Below, in pieces: positions 1 through 9,359 of a stretch of 21,316 nt of DNA; position 1 is the first letter of the stretch; the number at the start of each line of letters is the position of its first letter. Location of the stretch: contig JARBES010000126.1 of the NCBI GenBank assembly GCA_030265145.1, forward strand, positions 4,377,299-4,398,614, written 5' to 3'. The notes under the pieces are model-generated. The model did not search any database. It saw only the letters and a list, made by a program, of their open reading frames with translations, and was not told the origin of the DNA. The position numbers and the translations under genes are program-made. The stretch is from Strongylocentrotus pallidus. Lineage: Eukaryota > Echinodermata > Echinoidea > Camarodonta > Strongylocentrotidae.

Positions 1-182
1 TCCTTTGGCAAGATGTTAATCTACATTTGCCACTCTCCACCCAGGTGTAAATGGGTACCTGATATGCTTGAGCGCTATTTACTTTGGCAGCTTGGCTAAG
101 ACCAGGGTAATATGTGTAAAGCGCCATGAGCGTCAGAGCCTGACAGATACCGGCGCTATATATATAACCATATTATTATTGT
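1..182 (+). repeat. tRNA-derived SINE, 3' part
   Basis: The stretch reads 'ccacccaggtgtaaatgggt', then 'taaagcgccatgagcg', and ends 'gcgctatatatataacc' with an ATT-rich tail ('tattattattg'). This matches the body and tail style of tRNA-derived SINEs that are widespread in sea urchins and other marine invertebrates. Its tail stops within about ten bases of the splice acceptor at 190. The left end is cut by the window. Confidence 0.6.
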
Positions 183-190
183 TTATACAG

Positions 191-416
191 CCACGCCCCC
201 ACCACCAGAGCGTGTGATCGGTATCACCTGCGCTGCTCAGTCTGCATCACTGATGGAGGTGGAGATCTTCAACCCAACCAAGGAGGAGCTTACGTTTGAT
301 GTATCCATCGAGGGGGAGGGGCTTCGTGGTGACCCTACGGTGACCTTGAAGCCTGCTCAGAAGAAGTACTACCAGCTGGTCTTTGCTCCTGCCATCATCG
401 GACAATCAACTGGAAG
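191..416 (+). CDS. CFAP47: CFAP47 exon a (ASH-like domain, first half)
   Basis: The acceptor is 'gtttatacag' ending at 190 and the donor is 'AAG|GTGAGT' at 417. The exon begins with two bases of a split codon and ends with two bases (AG). It reads TPPPPERVIGIT, then VEIFNPTKEELTFDV, and ends in FAPAIIGQSTG, a complete ASH/MSP-like strand pattern. The acceptor lies directly beside the tail of a SINE that fills the upstream flank. Confidence 0.85.
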
Positions 417-3400
417 GTGAGTAGCCAGGCCTGATAATTACCCGATTTAAATCGTTTTCCCGATTCCCCCCCCCCCCCCCAATTTTACCCCTATGTCCCT
501 ATTTTTCCCCAATTTTCTTACTCAAAAGGGGGGAGAGATTTTGTTAGATGCCATTTTTTTTTCATGAATCCTTTTTTTGTTTTTTTTACTCAAGGGGGGT
601 GGTGGAGGAAACAAAAAATATTTTGTTTTTAGTGCTCACTATCATCCCTGGTAGCATGGCTATATGTATGATGCATATAATGTTTACTCTGACAACAATT
701 GCTTCATGTCCAATTTTTTATACAAACCAAACTCAAACTTCAACCATGGACCATACAATATGCCTAACCCTTATACCCTTACCTTAAACTTGTTCTCAAA
801 CTTTAAAAGCCATCCAAGTCCTAAACCATATCTTTGAAAAAGGTATTGTCTTCATCAAATATTGCTAGAACAAATGTGAGATCACAGAGAAGCAGACTAT
901 CAAGTTTGGTCTGATGTTTCAAAGCTACAAGCAGAAGTGCTGCTAGAAGTTTCAGCATTACAACAGTTCAGATTTAGACAGCACATTTTAGGACGTAGAA
1001 ATGTCATCACTGCTTATATAGTGTCATCTATTTTCATCTTAAATGGTTTCAAGAAGATCAAGATCAAGTAAAACACTCACATGCAATTTTGAATATTAAA
1101 TGATCACCCACCTATTGTGCAATTACATAGAGATGTCATTGATTGAAAGGCAATTGGGTAAATCTTTAAAGATTAGACCTAAAATTGATTGTGGGAATGC
1201 TGATTTTCAGAACCCAGAGTGTAAGGGAACAAGGATACTAATCTCTTCACCAACCTTTGCTCTCTACAGTCTGATTTTCCAGAATGAGACCATTGGTGAG
1301 TTTTGGTACTCACTGAACCTGACAGCCGAGACCCCCGCACCCACCACCCTGCCTCACATGGAGTGTGAGCTAGGTAAGTGGAGTCGTCAGTTCATCCCGC
1401 TGAGTAACCCTACAGAGGAAACCCTGGAGCTGTGTCCTAGCTGCACCAATCAGGAGAACTTCACACTGGAGTTGGATCAAGAGAGAAAGGTTAGTTCATA
1501 TTATCAACCACAGTCTTGGTGCCTATGACAAGAGTCCAGTTAAATCGAATCTGACAAAGGGTAAATAATATCTAGAGCACCCTGGTTGCATATGTATAGG
1601 TGTGAGGATTTATCTCTTGTGGGACTAGTAGAAAGCTGGTTCAAACTATCACATTATCAATACATAAACTTGTTGACATAATTATACACTTTGACATGGC
1701 CTTTTTTTTTCTTTTTTCTTTTTTATTGTGTAACAATTTATTTTTATTTTTGTCAAATGGCATAGGGGAAAATAGTTGACAAAATTAAGTTTTAAATGTA
1801 AGATACCTCTCGATTCAAGACTGTTGCAATAACAACTAAGTCAATAAGCCAGTATTTGAATGAAAGATCCATTATTTCAGTTGTTAAACAACTTGTAAAT
1901 GTTACTTCTCTTCTTGTTCTTCTATTCAGATTGTCTTGGCTCCTCACTCAACCGAAGAAGTGCCTCTACAATTCATGCCTTCAGCCCTAGGCCAGTCTAC
2001 TCACACTGCAAAGATAACATTCATGTGTGAACAGGTAATGACTTTAAATACTCTTCTGTATCTATGGACCAGCATGAGTTCACACACAAGAACATCAAAG
2101 GAATTAGCAATAAATGAATCCTGTTGATTTGAAACTCTAACAATTTGTAACATGTAATGGGGTCGGTTTTTAATTTCATTTCTTGTATGTGCTGTACGAT
2201 TATGATTAATTCACTTTTAAGAGGAAAGACTATATTTAGAGATTGAATAAAATGTACCTTTGAAGTCAAACAAGCAACAACACAGAGATGAATTCTGTAC
2301 TTAAAATCTCATCAGCAATTATGGTTGTCTGATTATAAGTAAGATTTTGTAGTTCTTCCAAGCAATCCCCTTGATGACTGCTGGTAGCCAGAGCCCTAGC
2401 CATAGGAAATCATCATGGCTTTAGGATCTGTACATATATTGCACAACTTCAAGGTCTCTATGAATATAACTTTGTGACCTAAAAACCTAATTTAATACCT
2501 GTATATCATCATCCTTCCTTCTCAGCTTGGTGACTGGGTGTTCATAGCATCTGGTACCGGTCTGACACCTACACCCCTGGATCCAGTCAGTGTGAGTGCT
2601 ACCCTGGGTTCCAATACCTCTCTCATCATCCCGTTCAGGAATCCCACCTCAGAGAATATCCTGGTTGATGTTGTCCTCTCTGGTAAGTAGCTGTCTAACA
2701 TCTTTTAAAGTATTCTTGCCATTGATATGTTGCTCATGAAGCCTTGATTGTGCAGTAATAGAAACAGCTGCTGCAAGACTTTGCCTCTCAATGAATGACA
2801 AGAGGCAGTATGGGGGTGGAGGGGGGTGGGATATTGGCCCCAATACGTATTCAAATATCTTTGATTTATAAAGACATGTTTGTAAAGGCCTTTTACAGTA
2901 CTGAAGGTGGTTAAAACTACTCATATGTTGCTTTTGAATCTAAAGGGTTTGGAAATTCCAAAGTTCATATCATGGAACGTTGTTTGTATGTGGAACAAGA
3001 GAACAAAAGAATTAAGATGAACATAGTGTCATTTTATGAAGAATGAAAGAGTGCAGTGAAAATGCAAATTGATGCCAATTACAGGACAAAGACATTATTC
3101 ATTCAGACCTTTAGGAAGTTGTATCTGTATGGGTTACACTAATATGCTTCAACATTGGATTTTAGCACTCAACATTACTCCTCAATTCTCATCATCTTCA
3201 TACAGACAACACAGAGCTTGCAGAGAGTGCTCGCGGCCGTCTAGATCGAAACCGCATCAAGCCTGAATCAGCCTTCTGCCTGCTGCTGAAGAGAACAGCC
3301 AGTATCCCTGTAGGTCCAAAGGCCACTCTGGATATCCCCATCACCTTCGCTCCTGATCGTATGAACCTCCATGAGGCACTCTTTATCGTCTCTATCAAGA

Positions 3401-6400
3401 GAGAGAATGGAGAGCACTGGGATTACTTGCCACCAAGTGACCCTGATCATCCATCGGCAAGGAGGTAGGCATTAACCCCTTCAACCCTGCTTTAAAAGCC
3501 CATCTGCACTAGTTTGGCCAGGAGGGATTAGACCTCCCCGCATGGTCGCTGGCAGGTGGTTAACTTCAAATCAGCTCTCAATTAACATAAGAAAAAGAGA
3601 ATCACAGAGGACCAACTGGTACCGCTTAGACATTTCTATATAGAGGGCGCAAGTAGCTACAAGTAGTGCAGCCCCACTTTAAAAGTGGTTTGAATCCTTT
3701 CTTCTTCCAGGTTGGATACCATTTTCTTTTTTGGGAACATGAAAAGGCTCCAGCATGAAATCAATCCAAAGTGTTATACGTGTAGACAGCAAAATGATCA
3801 AGACATTTTTATCAAAACAATGACATCTTTGAAATTAAAGACACGTTTCTTTACATGCATCTGCCAAATGGACAAAATATATAGGAATGCCACCCACTAA
3901 AGGGAAACCTTGAGTTCGTGCAATTTTTTTTTTAGACATTTTATAATCTGCGCATGCACAATTCAAACACTCTTATTTTCATATGAAAATTTCGAACAGC
4001 ATCTTTATACCCATGCACTCTAATCTGTGCATGCCAGTTTAAACTCAACAATGATTAATTTGACATCAAAACAGTCATTTATAAATACTTGTACTTGTTT
4101 ATATCCACCTGCAGGGACCATGACAGGCGTGAGAAGAACGGTGGTCTTCGGGACATCCGATGGCTCTACCCTATCAACGGGATCCCTGAGTCCCAGCCCA
4201 AGGTGGACCGTGGTGCAGTGGTCAGCTGTCAGGCTAGGAGTAGGATTGAGGAGAGGTTAGAGGTCTCACTGACCGGTGCTGTACCAAGCTCAGCTAGTGG
4301 CTCTCAGATGGTCAAGACTAGAGCGGTCACTCCTAAGGATCAGATCCAGAGTGTGGAGGAAGATGGGGTGGTGGCTGGAGAAGGTAAAAAATAGTTCTAT
4401 TTTCTGTTTTGGATTTCATCTAGATCATTCCTTTCTTCATTAATGATATTAATGTGGATGCATGTACATGCAATTTTTTTTCTTCTTGTTAGTCTAACAG
4501 TTCTCTTGTGGATTTAAAAGGGAGGAGAACACCCAAACTGCAAAACCAAAAACTTCCACCAAGTATTTGAATGTTTCAAATATAATGGAATAATTGTTAC
4601 ACGACACTTAGTTTTTGCAATTTGTGAAAGTGGGTCTTGTATAATGTGATCAGCTTGTATTCATGATTTTTATGAAACATGTATGCCTCTTTGACAATCA
4701 TTCTGTGGTCAGTTTCTAATAGACCAGTTCACGGTGAGCACATGTCCCAAATGATCCAGAATATCCACAGATCTTCAAAACATGAAGAGGTCCCATTTTG
4801 TACATTTTGAAATAATCATCCTACACCAATGGAGGTGCTACATAAATAGCCTTTGTTTCCCCTTTTCAAAGAATACTTCCACCTGTGTATCATGGAGTGC
4901 ACTGCTTGTGCATAAATTAATAATGATTACATAACTTTCATGAGCATGCATCTAGTATTTTGTCTCGGTGTATTTCACAATTTGGTCTGCAATGACATTT
5001 ATCTGCTCATGCTCAGACTGCAACTATGAACTGCCTTATTGGATTAAATGTCCAAACTTCAACCCAATCCCTAACCCAAGATTTTATGTAGAACCAAATC
5101 GCAATCCAAAATTCTTGCATTAGACTAATATATATGTGTATCTTTGACAAAGTAAAGTAAGTCCTGGAGTAATTTTAGATCATAGCTTCAGTGTAATACT
5201 TGTTGGTATGTACTTTACTAATCAGTGAAATAACTTGTCTCTCTCAGGTAACACCCTTGCCAGTGAGTTCAGCTATGAGCTTCTCTTCCCCAACGATGAG
5301 GCTAAGGTACAGCTAGAGAATGCTGTCTCTCTTCGGCTCATACGCAAACAGAGGGAGAAGCTCTCAGGCAACATGACACTCGTATTCAACATCATCTATG
5401 CACCATTCAAGACCATGAAGTATGTTCAGTATACGTCTTATTCCCTTATTGTTCCAATAACTTAAAGGATGTGTGATCATTGTTGGTTAAGATTGTTCAT
5501 GGTTGTTGTGCAGTTGTCATTGATTTCTCAAAATAACTATGAGATCTCAATGCCTGACCATGCATTTGTTGATGCTGTTGTTAACATGATGTTGTAAAGT
5601 CTGGGCATGGTGTTTTAGTCTGTTTTCATTTTTCCACCAAAGATAAATTATTTATTCATTTGTTAGAATACTTTGTTAAATTTATGGTTTTTCATTTCTA
5701 CAATTTTGAAGTTACAATACAAACTTTGATTATAGAACATACTGTATGAACATATAATATCAATATCACTTGCAGATTAGGAGTCCATCCTTGGCCCTCT
5801 TTACATAAATGTGTCTACGAGTAATCATTTTTATTCCTTTTTCTTTCTTTTTGAGGGGTTGAGGTCCTGCTTTTAATTGCAACTTTTCTTTTCCCTCTCC
5901 TACAATCAAATCATTGAGTTACTTCATTCAACTGAATTGATCATTCCTGCTTATATGCTTGTATTCTAAAATTACACTTTCTTACATCTATCTTCCAGGC
6001 ATGATGTCCAGCTGTGTGTGAAGGCCACCACTGGAGGAGTATGGCGGTTCCCTCTTGGCTTCGTCTCCACTGAGCCTACTGCTGATGATCTCATTACCAT
6101 AGAATCAGTGGGACTCAATAAACAAGCCATGGTGGGATTCAGGCTCACTAGTCAAGCTAGGTAAGTCTGAAACGGTTTGAATAAAAAGTGTGAGAGTATA
6201 TAAAAATGACTCATACAGGTAGCTAGGGAATCATCCATACCATCTTATGGAGATGAATTTATTAAGTAGTTAGGGTTATTCTTTCTTACATTTCAACCAT
6301 GGCTGTGTTAATTATTTATTTATTTTTGACATTTATACAGGGTAGCACATCTTCACCAAAAGTGGTGGTTTTCCATGAGGCCCTGTTTGGCAACACCAAA

Positions 6401-7790
6401 ATTCAATAACAATCGTGTGTAAAGTCAGAACAGTAACAGTTTAAAACACAGAAGAAAATAAGTACATGCATGATATACATGTATACAAATTCTTTGATAC
6501 CCTTGTTAATGTTTTGTCACAAACCAAAACAGCTCATATGTTGATTAGGCCTATATTCTTCTTTGTAAACATACATCTCAATTCATGTACAATATGTACT
6601 TGTTCCTGTTGGGGTTTCCATTTCAAGGAAGAAGGCTTATTTATTCTTAGTCCAAACACATATACCATTCATGTTCTTGAATGGGATTTTCCAGCCCAGC
6701 ACAGAAAGGGGTCAGATTTTGACACTGTACATTCCACTAACAAATTCCCTTTGTATATTTGAGCAAAGTTGACATGCACCGTCCAAATATGTTTGTGTAC
6801 GATGAAAAATATATGTTGTGATTCTTTTTTCTGTAGACATCCTGTGGGATTCCAGTCCTACTTTGTAGCTGAGAGTGATGTGGAGTTCTCAGTGAGTCCA
6901 CAGACAGGAGAACTCAAACCTCTAGGTACACCCGGTACTCTCATCACTGTAGGGTTCACACCCAAGCTCTATGGGAAGACCTATCATGCCAAGCTTGTTG
7001 TACAGGTAAGGAGTTTATACATATATCCTCTCTGTCTTATCTCTCATTTTCTTAACTGTCAGGGTATTCAGTTGTGTTTCTATCATGACAAAGTAAAGGT
7101 CATGGTGCACAGTCAAACCTGTCTTTGAGGCCATGCATTTTGTCTCCCTCAAAAAAGAATTTTTACAGTAATTTTGTTTTTCTTCAGGGGATATTTCATT
7201 CATTATACTATGAAGTGTATAATGTACATCGATAAGAAACTTCAAATGATAGTGGAACAACAAAACGAATGTATTTCTCTTAATAGTCCATCCTCTCTTT
7301 GTCTTTGTCTGTATCTGTCTCTCTATAAATATCTTTTGTTTTCTGTTTTGTCAATAATGTTGTATTCTGTGTTTGTAGAACAGGAGTAAAGATCTAGCAG
7401 AGTGGAATTGACAAAAAATACACATGTACATGTATATGCCATTGCCATATCTTAAGAAAACAAATACTATTGAATGATTGATAGTACATGCAATGTAATC
7501 CAAATGCATCATTGCAATCCAATAAGCAAACTACAAAATGCTTTGACAAGCTTAACATTCATTATCCGTAGACTGCCGACATGCAATGGACCTACCAGAT
7601 CAAGGGTGTGACGCCAGAGTACACCCCACCCTCAGGACAATCCCAGAAACCCATCCAAGGACCCCACCCTAGTCCAATCAGACGAAACAAACCCAAGAAC
7701 TTCATCCTGGACAACCTGAGCCTCACCACCACGGCGGTCTCATCGCCCATCAAAGGTGCTCCGGTGCTCATGAAGACAAATGGGATTTAA
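191..7790 (+). CDS. CFAP47: CFAP47-like gene, copy 1, C-terminal ten exons (5' end outside window)
   Basis: Ten exons join with matching splice phases: 191-416, 1270-1489, 1930-2034, 2526-2682, 3206-3464, 4115-4383, 5248-5419, 5999-6160, 6837-7005 and 7572-7790, with TAA at 7788-7790. They encode about 651 residues, a fraction of the roughly 3000-residue family. The protein shows repeated ASH/MSP-like beta-sandwich units with the pattern 'NPT-x-E-x-L', then 'F-x-P' and 'G-(Q/K)-(S/T)'. Examples are VEIFNPTKEELTFDV, FIPLSNPTEETLEL, LIIPFRNPTSENILVDVVL and VGFTPKLYGKTYHAKLVVQ, followed by a terminal MQWTYQIKG block. I recognise this as the CFAP47 C-terminus from memory of the vertebrate protein. 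The family is known to act in the axoneme central apparatus of motile cilia and sperm flagella, where its ASH domains bind neighbouring proteins. The last four exons are duplicated downstream at 11088-13403. Another ASH-repeat axonemal protein such as HYDIN is possible but less likely. Confidence 0.85.
417..1269 (+). other. CFAP47 intron between exons a and b
   Basis: This intron contains a run of 15 C (466-480) and T-rich low-complexity DNA. It also holds two similar pieces, 'cttactcaaaagggggg' (518-534) and 'ttactcaaggggggtgg' (586-602), suggesting a small local duplication. The rest shows no gene or recognisable element. Confidence 0.7.
1270..1489 (+). CDS. CFAP47: CFAP47 exon b (end of one ASH-like domain, start of the next)
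   Basis: The acceptor is 'gctctctacag' ending at 1269. The single base T completes AG|T (Ser), so the phase agrees with the previous exon. It reads LIFQNETIGEFWYSLNL, then ELGKWSRQFIPLSNPTEE, and ends ELDQERK at a phase-0 donor 'AAG|GTTAGT'. The ELGKW...PLSNPT block is well conserved in CFAP47 as I remember it. A perfect donor-like string TAG|GTAAGT lies inside the exon at 1371-1379, but the conserved protein continues through it. Confidence 0.83.
1490..1929 (+). other. CFAP47 intron between exons b and c
   Basis: AT-rich intron with a T/C tract at 1700-1725. I see no other element. Confidence 0.7.
1930..2034 (+). CDS. CFAP47: CFAP47 exon c
   Basis: The acceptor is 'cttctattcag' ending at 1929 and the donor is 'CAG|GTAATG' at 2035. 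It is exactly 35 codons with phase 0 on both sides. It reads IVLAPHSTEEVPLQFMPSA, then LGQSTHTAKITFMCEQ, which are the closing strands of the ASH-like domain opened in the previous exon. Confidence 0.82.
2035..2525 (+). other. CFAP47 intron between exons c and d
   Basis: AT-rich intron ending in 'atcatcatccttccttctcag'. I see no repeat or gene. Confidence 0.7.
2526..2682 (+). CDS. CFAP47: CFAP47 exon d (start of third ASH-like unit)
   Basis: The acceptor is 'ccttctcag' ending at 2525 and the donor is 'TCTG|GTAAGT' at 2683. It enters at phase 0 and leaves with one base. It reads LGDWVFIASGTGLTPTP, then LIIPFRNPTSENILVDVVLS. The phrase FRNPTSENILVDV is the typical first half of an ASH/MSP-like domain. 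Confidence 0.83.
2683..3205 (+). other. CFAP47 intron between exons d and e
   Basis: The only notable piece is a G-rich run at 2812-2830 (GGGGGTGGAGGGGGGTGGG) on the transcribed sense strand, which could form a G-quadruplex. Otherwise it is unremarkable. Confidence 0.65.
3206..3464 (+). CDS. CFAP47: CFAP47 exon e
   Basis: The acceptor is 'tcttcatacag' ending at 3205 and the donor is 'GGAG|GTAGGC' at 3465. The leftover G joins AC to give Asp. It reads DNTELAESARGRLDRNRIKP, then CLLLKRTASIPVGPKATLDI, then ITFAPDRMNLHEALFIVSIK. The 'IPVGPKATLDIPITFAPDRM' stretch closes the ASH-like unit begun in exon d. It ends in a charged linker (PSDPDHPSAR) with two bases over. Confidence 0.82.
3486..3706. 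mobile_element. Possible MITE in CFAP47 intron e/f
   Basis: The left end (about 3488-3512, ...CTTTAAAAGCCCATCTGCACTA) and the reverse complement of the right end (about 3667-3692, ...TAGTGCAGCCCCACTTTAAAAG) match at about 16 of 25 positions, sharing CTGCACTA exactly. A 220-bp segment bounded by imperfect inverted ends inside an intron suggests a non-autonomous DNA transposon. I cannot see a clear target-site duplication. Confidence 0.35.
4115..4383 (+). CDS. CFAP47: CFAP47 exon f (charged linker region)
   Basis: The acceptor is 'ccacctgcag' ending at 4114 and the donor is 'GAAG|GTAAAA' at 4384. AG|G restores an Arg codon and the frame stays open: DHDRREKNGGLRDIRWLYPI, then NGIPESQPKVDRGAVVSCQA, then IEERLEVSLTGAVPSSASGS. 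The second half (KTRAVTPKDQIQSVEEDGVV) is polar and probably disordered. This is the last exon before the duplicated cassette. It leaves one base, the phase needed by both exon 5248-5419 and its copy 11088-11259. Confidence 0.8.
4721..5037 (+). mobile_element. MITE-like element in the intron before the duplicated cassette
   Basis: The left end is AGACCAGTTCACGGT and the right end, reverse-complemented, is AAGGCAGTTCATAGTT, so the terminal inverted repeats share the core CAGTTCA. The last 73 bases recur in reverse orientation at 21245-21316 with roughly 64 matches by eye, which shows a dispersed repeat family. The element is about 317 bp with no coding sequence. It is absent in front of exon g copy 2. 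Confidence 0.6.
5248..5419 (+). CDS. CFAP47: CFAP47 exon g, copy 1 (first exon of the duplicated cassette)
   Basis: The acceptor is 'tctctctcag' ending at 5247 and the donor is 'GAA|GTATGT' at 5420. It reads NTLASEFSYELLFPNDEAKV, then ENAVSLRLIRKQREKLSG, then NMTLVFNIIYAPFKTMK. It is 172 nt, the same length as its copy at 11088-11259. It differs there at about four bases, two of them amino-acid changes (SLRLI/SLQLI, and Lys/Arg at the exon junction). Confidence 0.85.
5420..5998 (+). other. CFAP47 intron g/h, copy 1 (duplicated)
   Basis: Most of this intron aligns with 11260-11842, for example 'atgcctgaccatgcatttgt' and 'aaagataaattatttat' in both. By eye the substitutions are on the order of one in ten plus small indels. 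A pyrimidine-rich stretch precedes the acceptor in both. Confidence 0.75.
5999..6160 (+). CDS. CFAP47: CFAP47 exon h, copy 1
   Basis: The acceptor is 'atcttccag' ending at 5998 and the donor is 'CTAG|GTAAGT' at 6161. It reads HDVQLCVKATTGGVWRFPLG, then FVSTEPTADDLITIESVG, then LNKQAMVGFRLTSQA. The GVWRFPL and LNKQAMVGFRLTSQ pieces resemble the family's C-terminal ASH-like domains. Against its copy at 11843-12004 there are about six base changes, one of them amino-acid changing (Val/Ile). Confidence 0.86.
6161..6836 (+). other. CFAP47 intron h/i, copy 1, longer than its copy
   Basis: This intron is 676 bp against 455 bp in copy 2 and aligns only near its ends and in short pieces. Copy 1 carries a 50-bp inverted-ended piece (6337-6386, ACAGGG...CCCTGT) preceded by 'tttatttatttttgac' that I do not find in copy 2. 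It may be a small repeat insertion. Confidence 0.5.
6837..7005 (+). CDS. CFAP47: CFAP47 exon i, copy 1
   Basis: The acceptor is 'ttttttctgtag' ending at 6836 and the donor is 'CAG|GTAAGG' at 7006. One base completes AG|A (Arg), then HPVGFQSYFVAESDVEFSVS, then PQTGELKPLGTPGTLITVGF, then TPKLYGKTYHAKLVVQ, ending at phase 0. The 'P-x-x-G-x-L-x-P-x-G-T-x-G-T' and 'F-x-P-x-x-Y-G-K' pattern is the ASH/MSP-type domain signature. The roughly nine differences from the copy at 12460-12628 all appear synonymous. Confidence 0.88.
7006..7571 (+). other. CFAP47 intron i/terminal, copy 1
   Basis: It aligns in patches with 12629-13184. Both copies share a pyrimidine-rich stretch of CTCT/TCTG units followed by 'ctataaat'. 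No gene is seen. Confidence 0.6.
7572..7790 (+). CDS. CFAP47: CFAP47 terminal coding exon, copy 1
   Basis: The acceptor is 'ttatccgtag' ending at 7571 and TAA is at 7788-7790. It reads TADMQWTYQIKGVTPEYTPP, then a proline- and glutamine-rich linker, then SPIRRNKPKNFILDNLSL, and ends APVLMKTNGI. The DMQWTY-(Q/E)-(I/V)-(K/R)-G block is the family's final ASH strand. About 11 of 13 base differences from the copy at 13185-13403 are synonymous. Confidence 0.88.
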   Translation, partial: TADMQWTYQIKGVTPEYTPPSGQSQKPIQGPHPSPIRRNKPKNFILDNLSLTTTAVSSPIKGAPVLMKTNGI

Positions 7791-8501
7791 CTCTGTGGAT
7801 ACCGTTGGCAAAGAGACTATGAATCAACCTGCTGTTGGTGTATAAATGAGGGTGTTCATAAACTTCTGTCTTGTTCCTGGAGAGAACCACCTTAGAGCCA
7901 TTATTTCAACCAACTTCAACTTCAAAGAAATGAAATGCTGTTGAGTACTGATTACCGTCCATGCAAGTTAAATTGATGTAGCACTGACGATAAGCTTGGA
8001 TACAAGGAATGATGAATTCATGGGGATAAAAAGCTATTATTTATCTCAAAAACACAAGTGAATTGGACTTTTGGATGATCATATATTAAGCTCCTATTAA
8101 TTACTACCGAAGGAAAGTCAGTGGCAGTACCATTGGCACAAAGACCTCTGAAGTCGTAATTAGTCTTTGGCAAAAAGAGAGGTAATCAATTCACAGTTCA
8201 TCTTAGCATGACTGTAACTATCTAAACCATAATAGATCGTTAAGTATCACCTTGTGGTGACATACTGAAAGAAAACGTATTTATAGAATAAAAGTGAACT
8301 TCAGGCTTAGCCATCAGTTGTTGAAATTTATTTTATTTTGTTCAGTATCAGAATTCTTACACAAAAGTGTACACTATCCATCACTCATCTTGTAAGAAGT
8401 ATTATGATAATTTGCTGATTTTTAAGCTAAGTTGATATGTCTTGCAGATTTCAACATTCCAGGCTTGCTTTTGTTAGGATGTGTTTAGTGTACAATATAG
8501 A

Positions 8502-8507
8502 AATAAA
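8502..8507 (+). promoter_or_regulatory. Candidate polyadenylation signal, copy 1 (proximal)
   Basis: AATAAA followed by 'gtcaca', about 710 bases after the stop codon. The same signal and context occur in copy 2 at 14117-14122. Confidence 0.45.
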
Positions 8508-9359
8508 GTCACATCAGAATTAAGCAAACAATAATGTCTACTTTTCATTTGTATATTTCATGAATGTTCAGAATAATATAAGTATTTAACGTATTTCATG
8601 CACAGTGTACATATATATGTATTAATTAATAAACTTGCATTCTTAGTCATTCAAAGTTATATATAACATGATAGCAATTGAAAAATATTTGTAGAATCAT
8701 TGTTATAGAAAACTAGAAACTTTATATGGCTAATTGTAATATATTTGTAAGCAGATTCTTGTCTGTAATTCATGGCCTAACAGTCACAGTTCTATGGAAC
8801 ATGTTGTACATGTATAACTTGTATATTGTATGGTAAGATAACAATTTATTTTGATGATATGCTTTTGATTGAAGTTATTTATCTTGTATAATATTGTGAT
8901 ACTTCAAGAAAGAAAGAATTTTATTTTACACCTATGCACACTAAACTTGATGCAAATGAATTTCACTCGTTCAATGATTATTATGCTACAACTGGACGTT
9001 GATGTGAAAAGTACAATTTTTTAAAAGAAAACATTTGCAATGCTGTATATAGTATATGTTTAAGTGGAACCAGTGCAGTGACAACATTTTCACTATATTA
9101 CTGTCAACTTATAAGTTATTTATGTATAATTAGTGGTGTCCAGTGTGATGCAATATTTGACTTGTGTTTTCTGTAGATAAGGAAGGTAGTTCTTTTTTTT
9201 TTACTGCGATTGATTTCATTTGGGTGCAGTTTTATTTCAAAATATATCATGATGTACCGGTACTACATTGAAGCCTTGATGTGAAGCTGTTGTTCCTCCA
9301 ATGAAAACTATGCTATTGTATTGCTTACAATCCCGGTATCCGTCCAATAAGGCAACACA

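Noticed and set aside
548-787. 79-codon open frame in the intron after exon a
   Set aside because: It is T-rich low-complexity DNA with no family resemblance.
1100-1269. Open frame extending upstream of CFAP47 exon b
   Set aside because: A clear acceptor at 1269 matches the phase of exon a, and the upstream residues do not look like an ASH domain.
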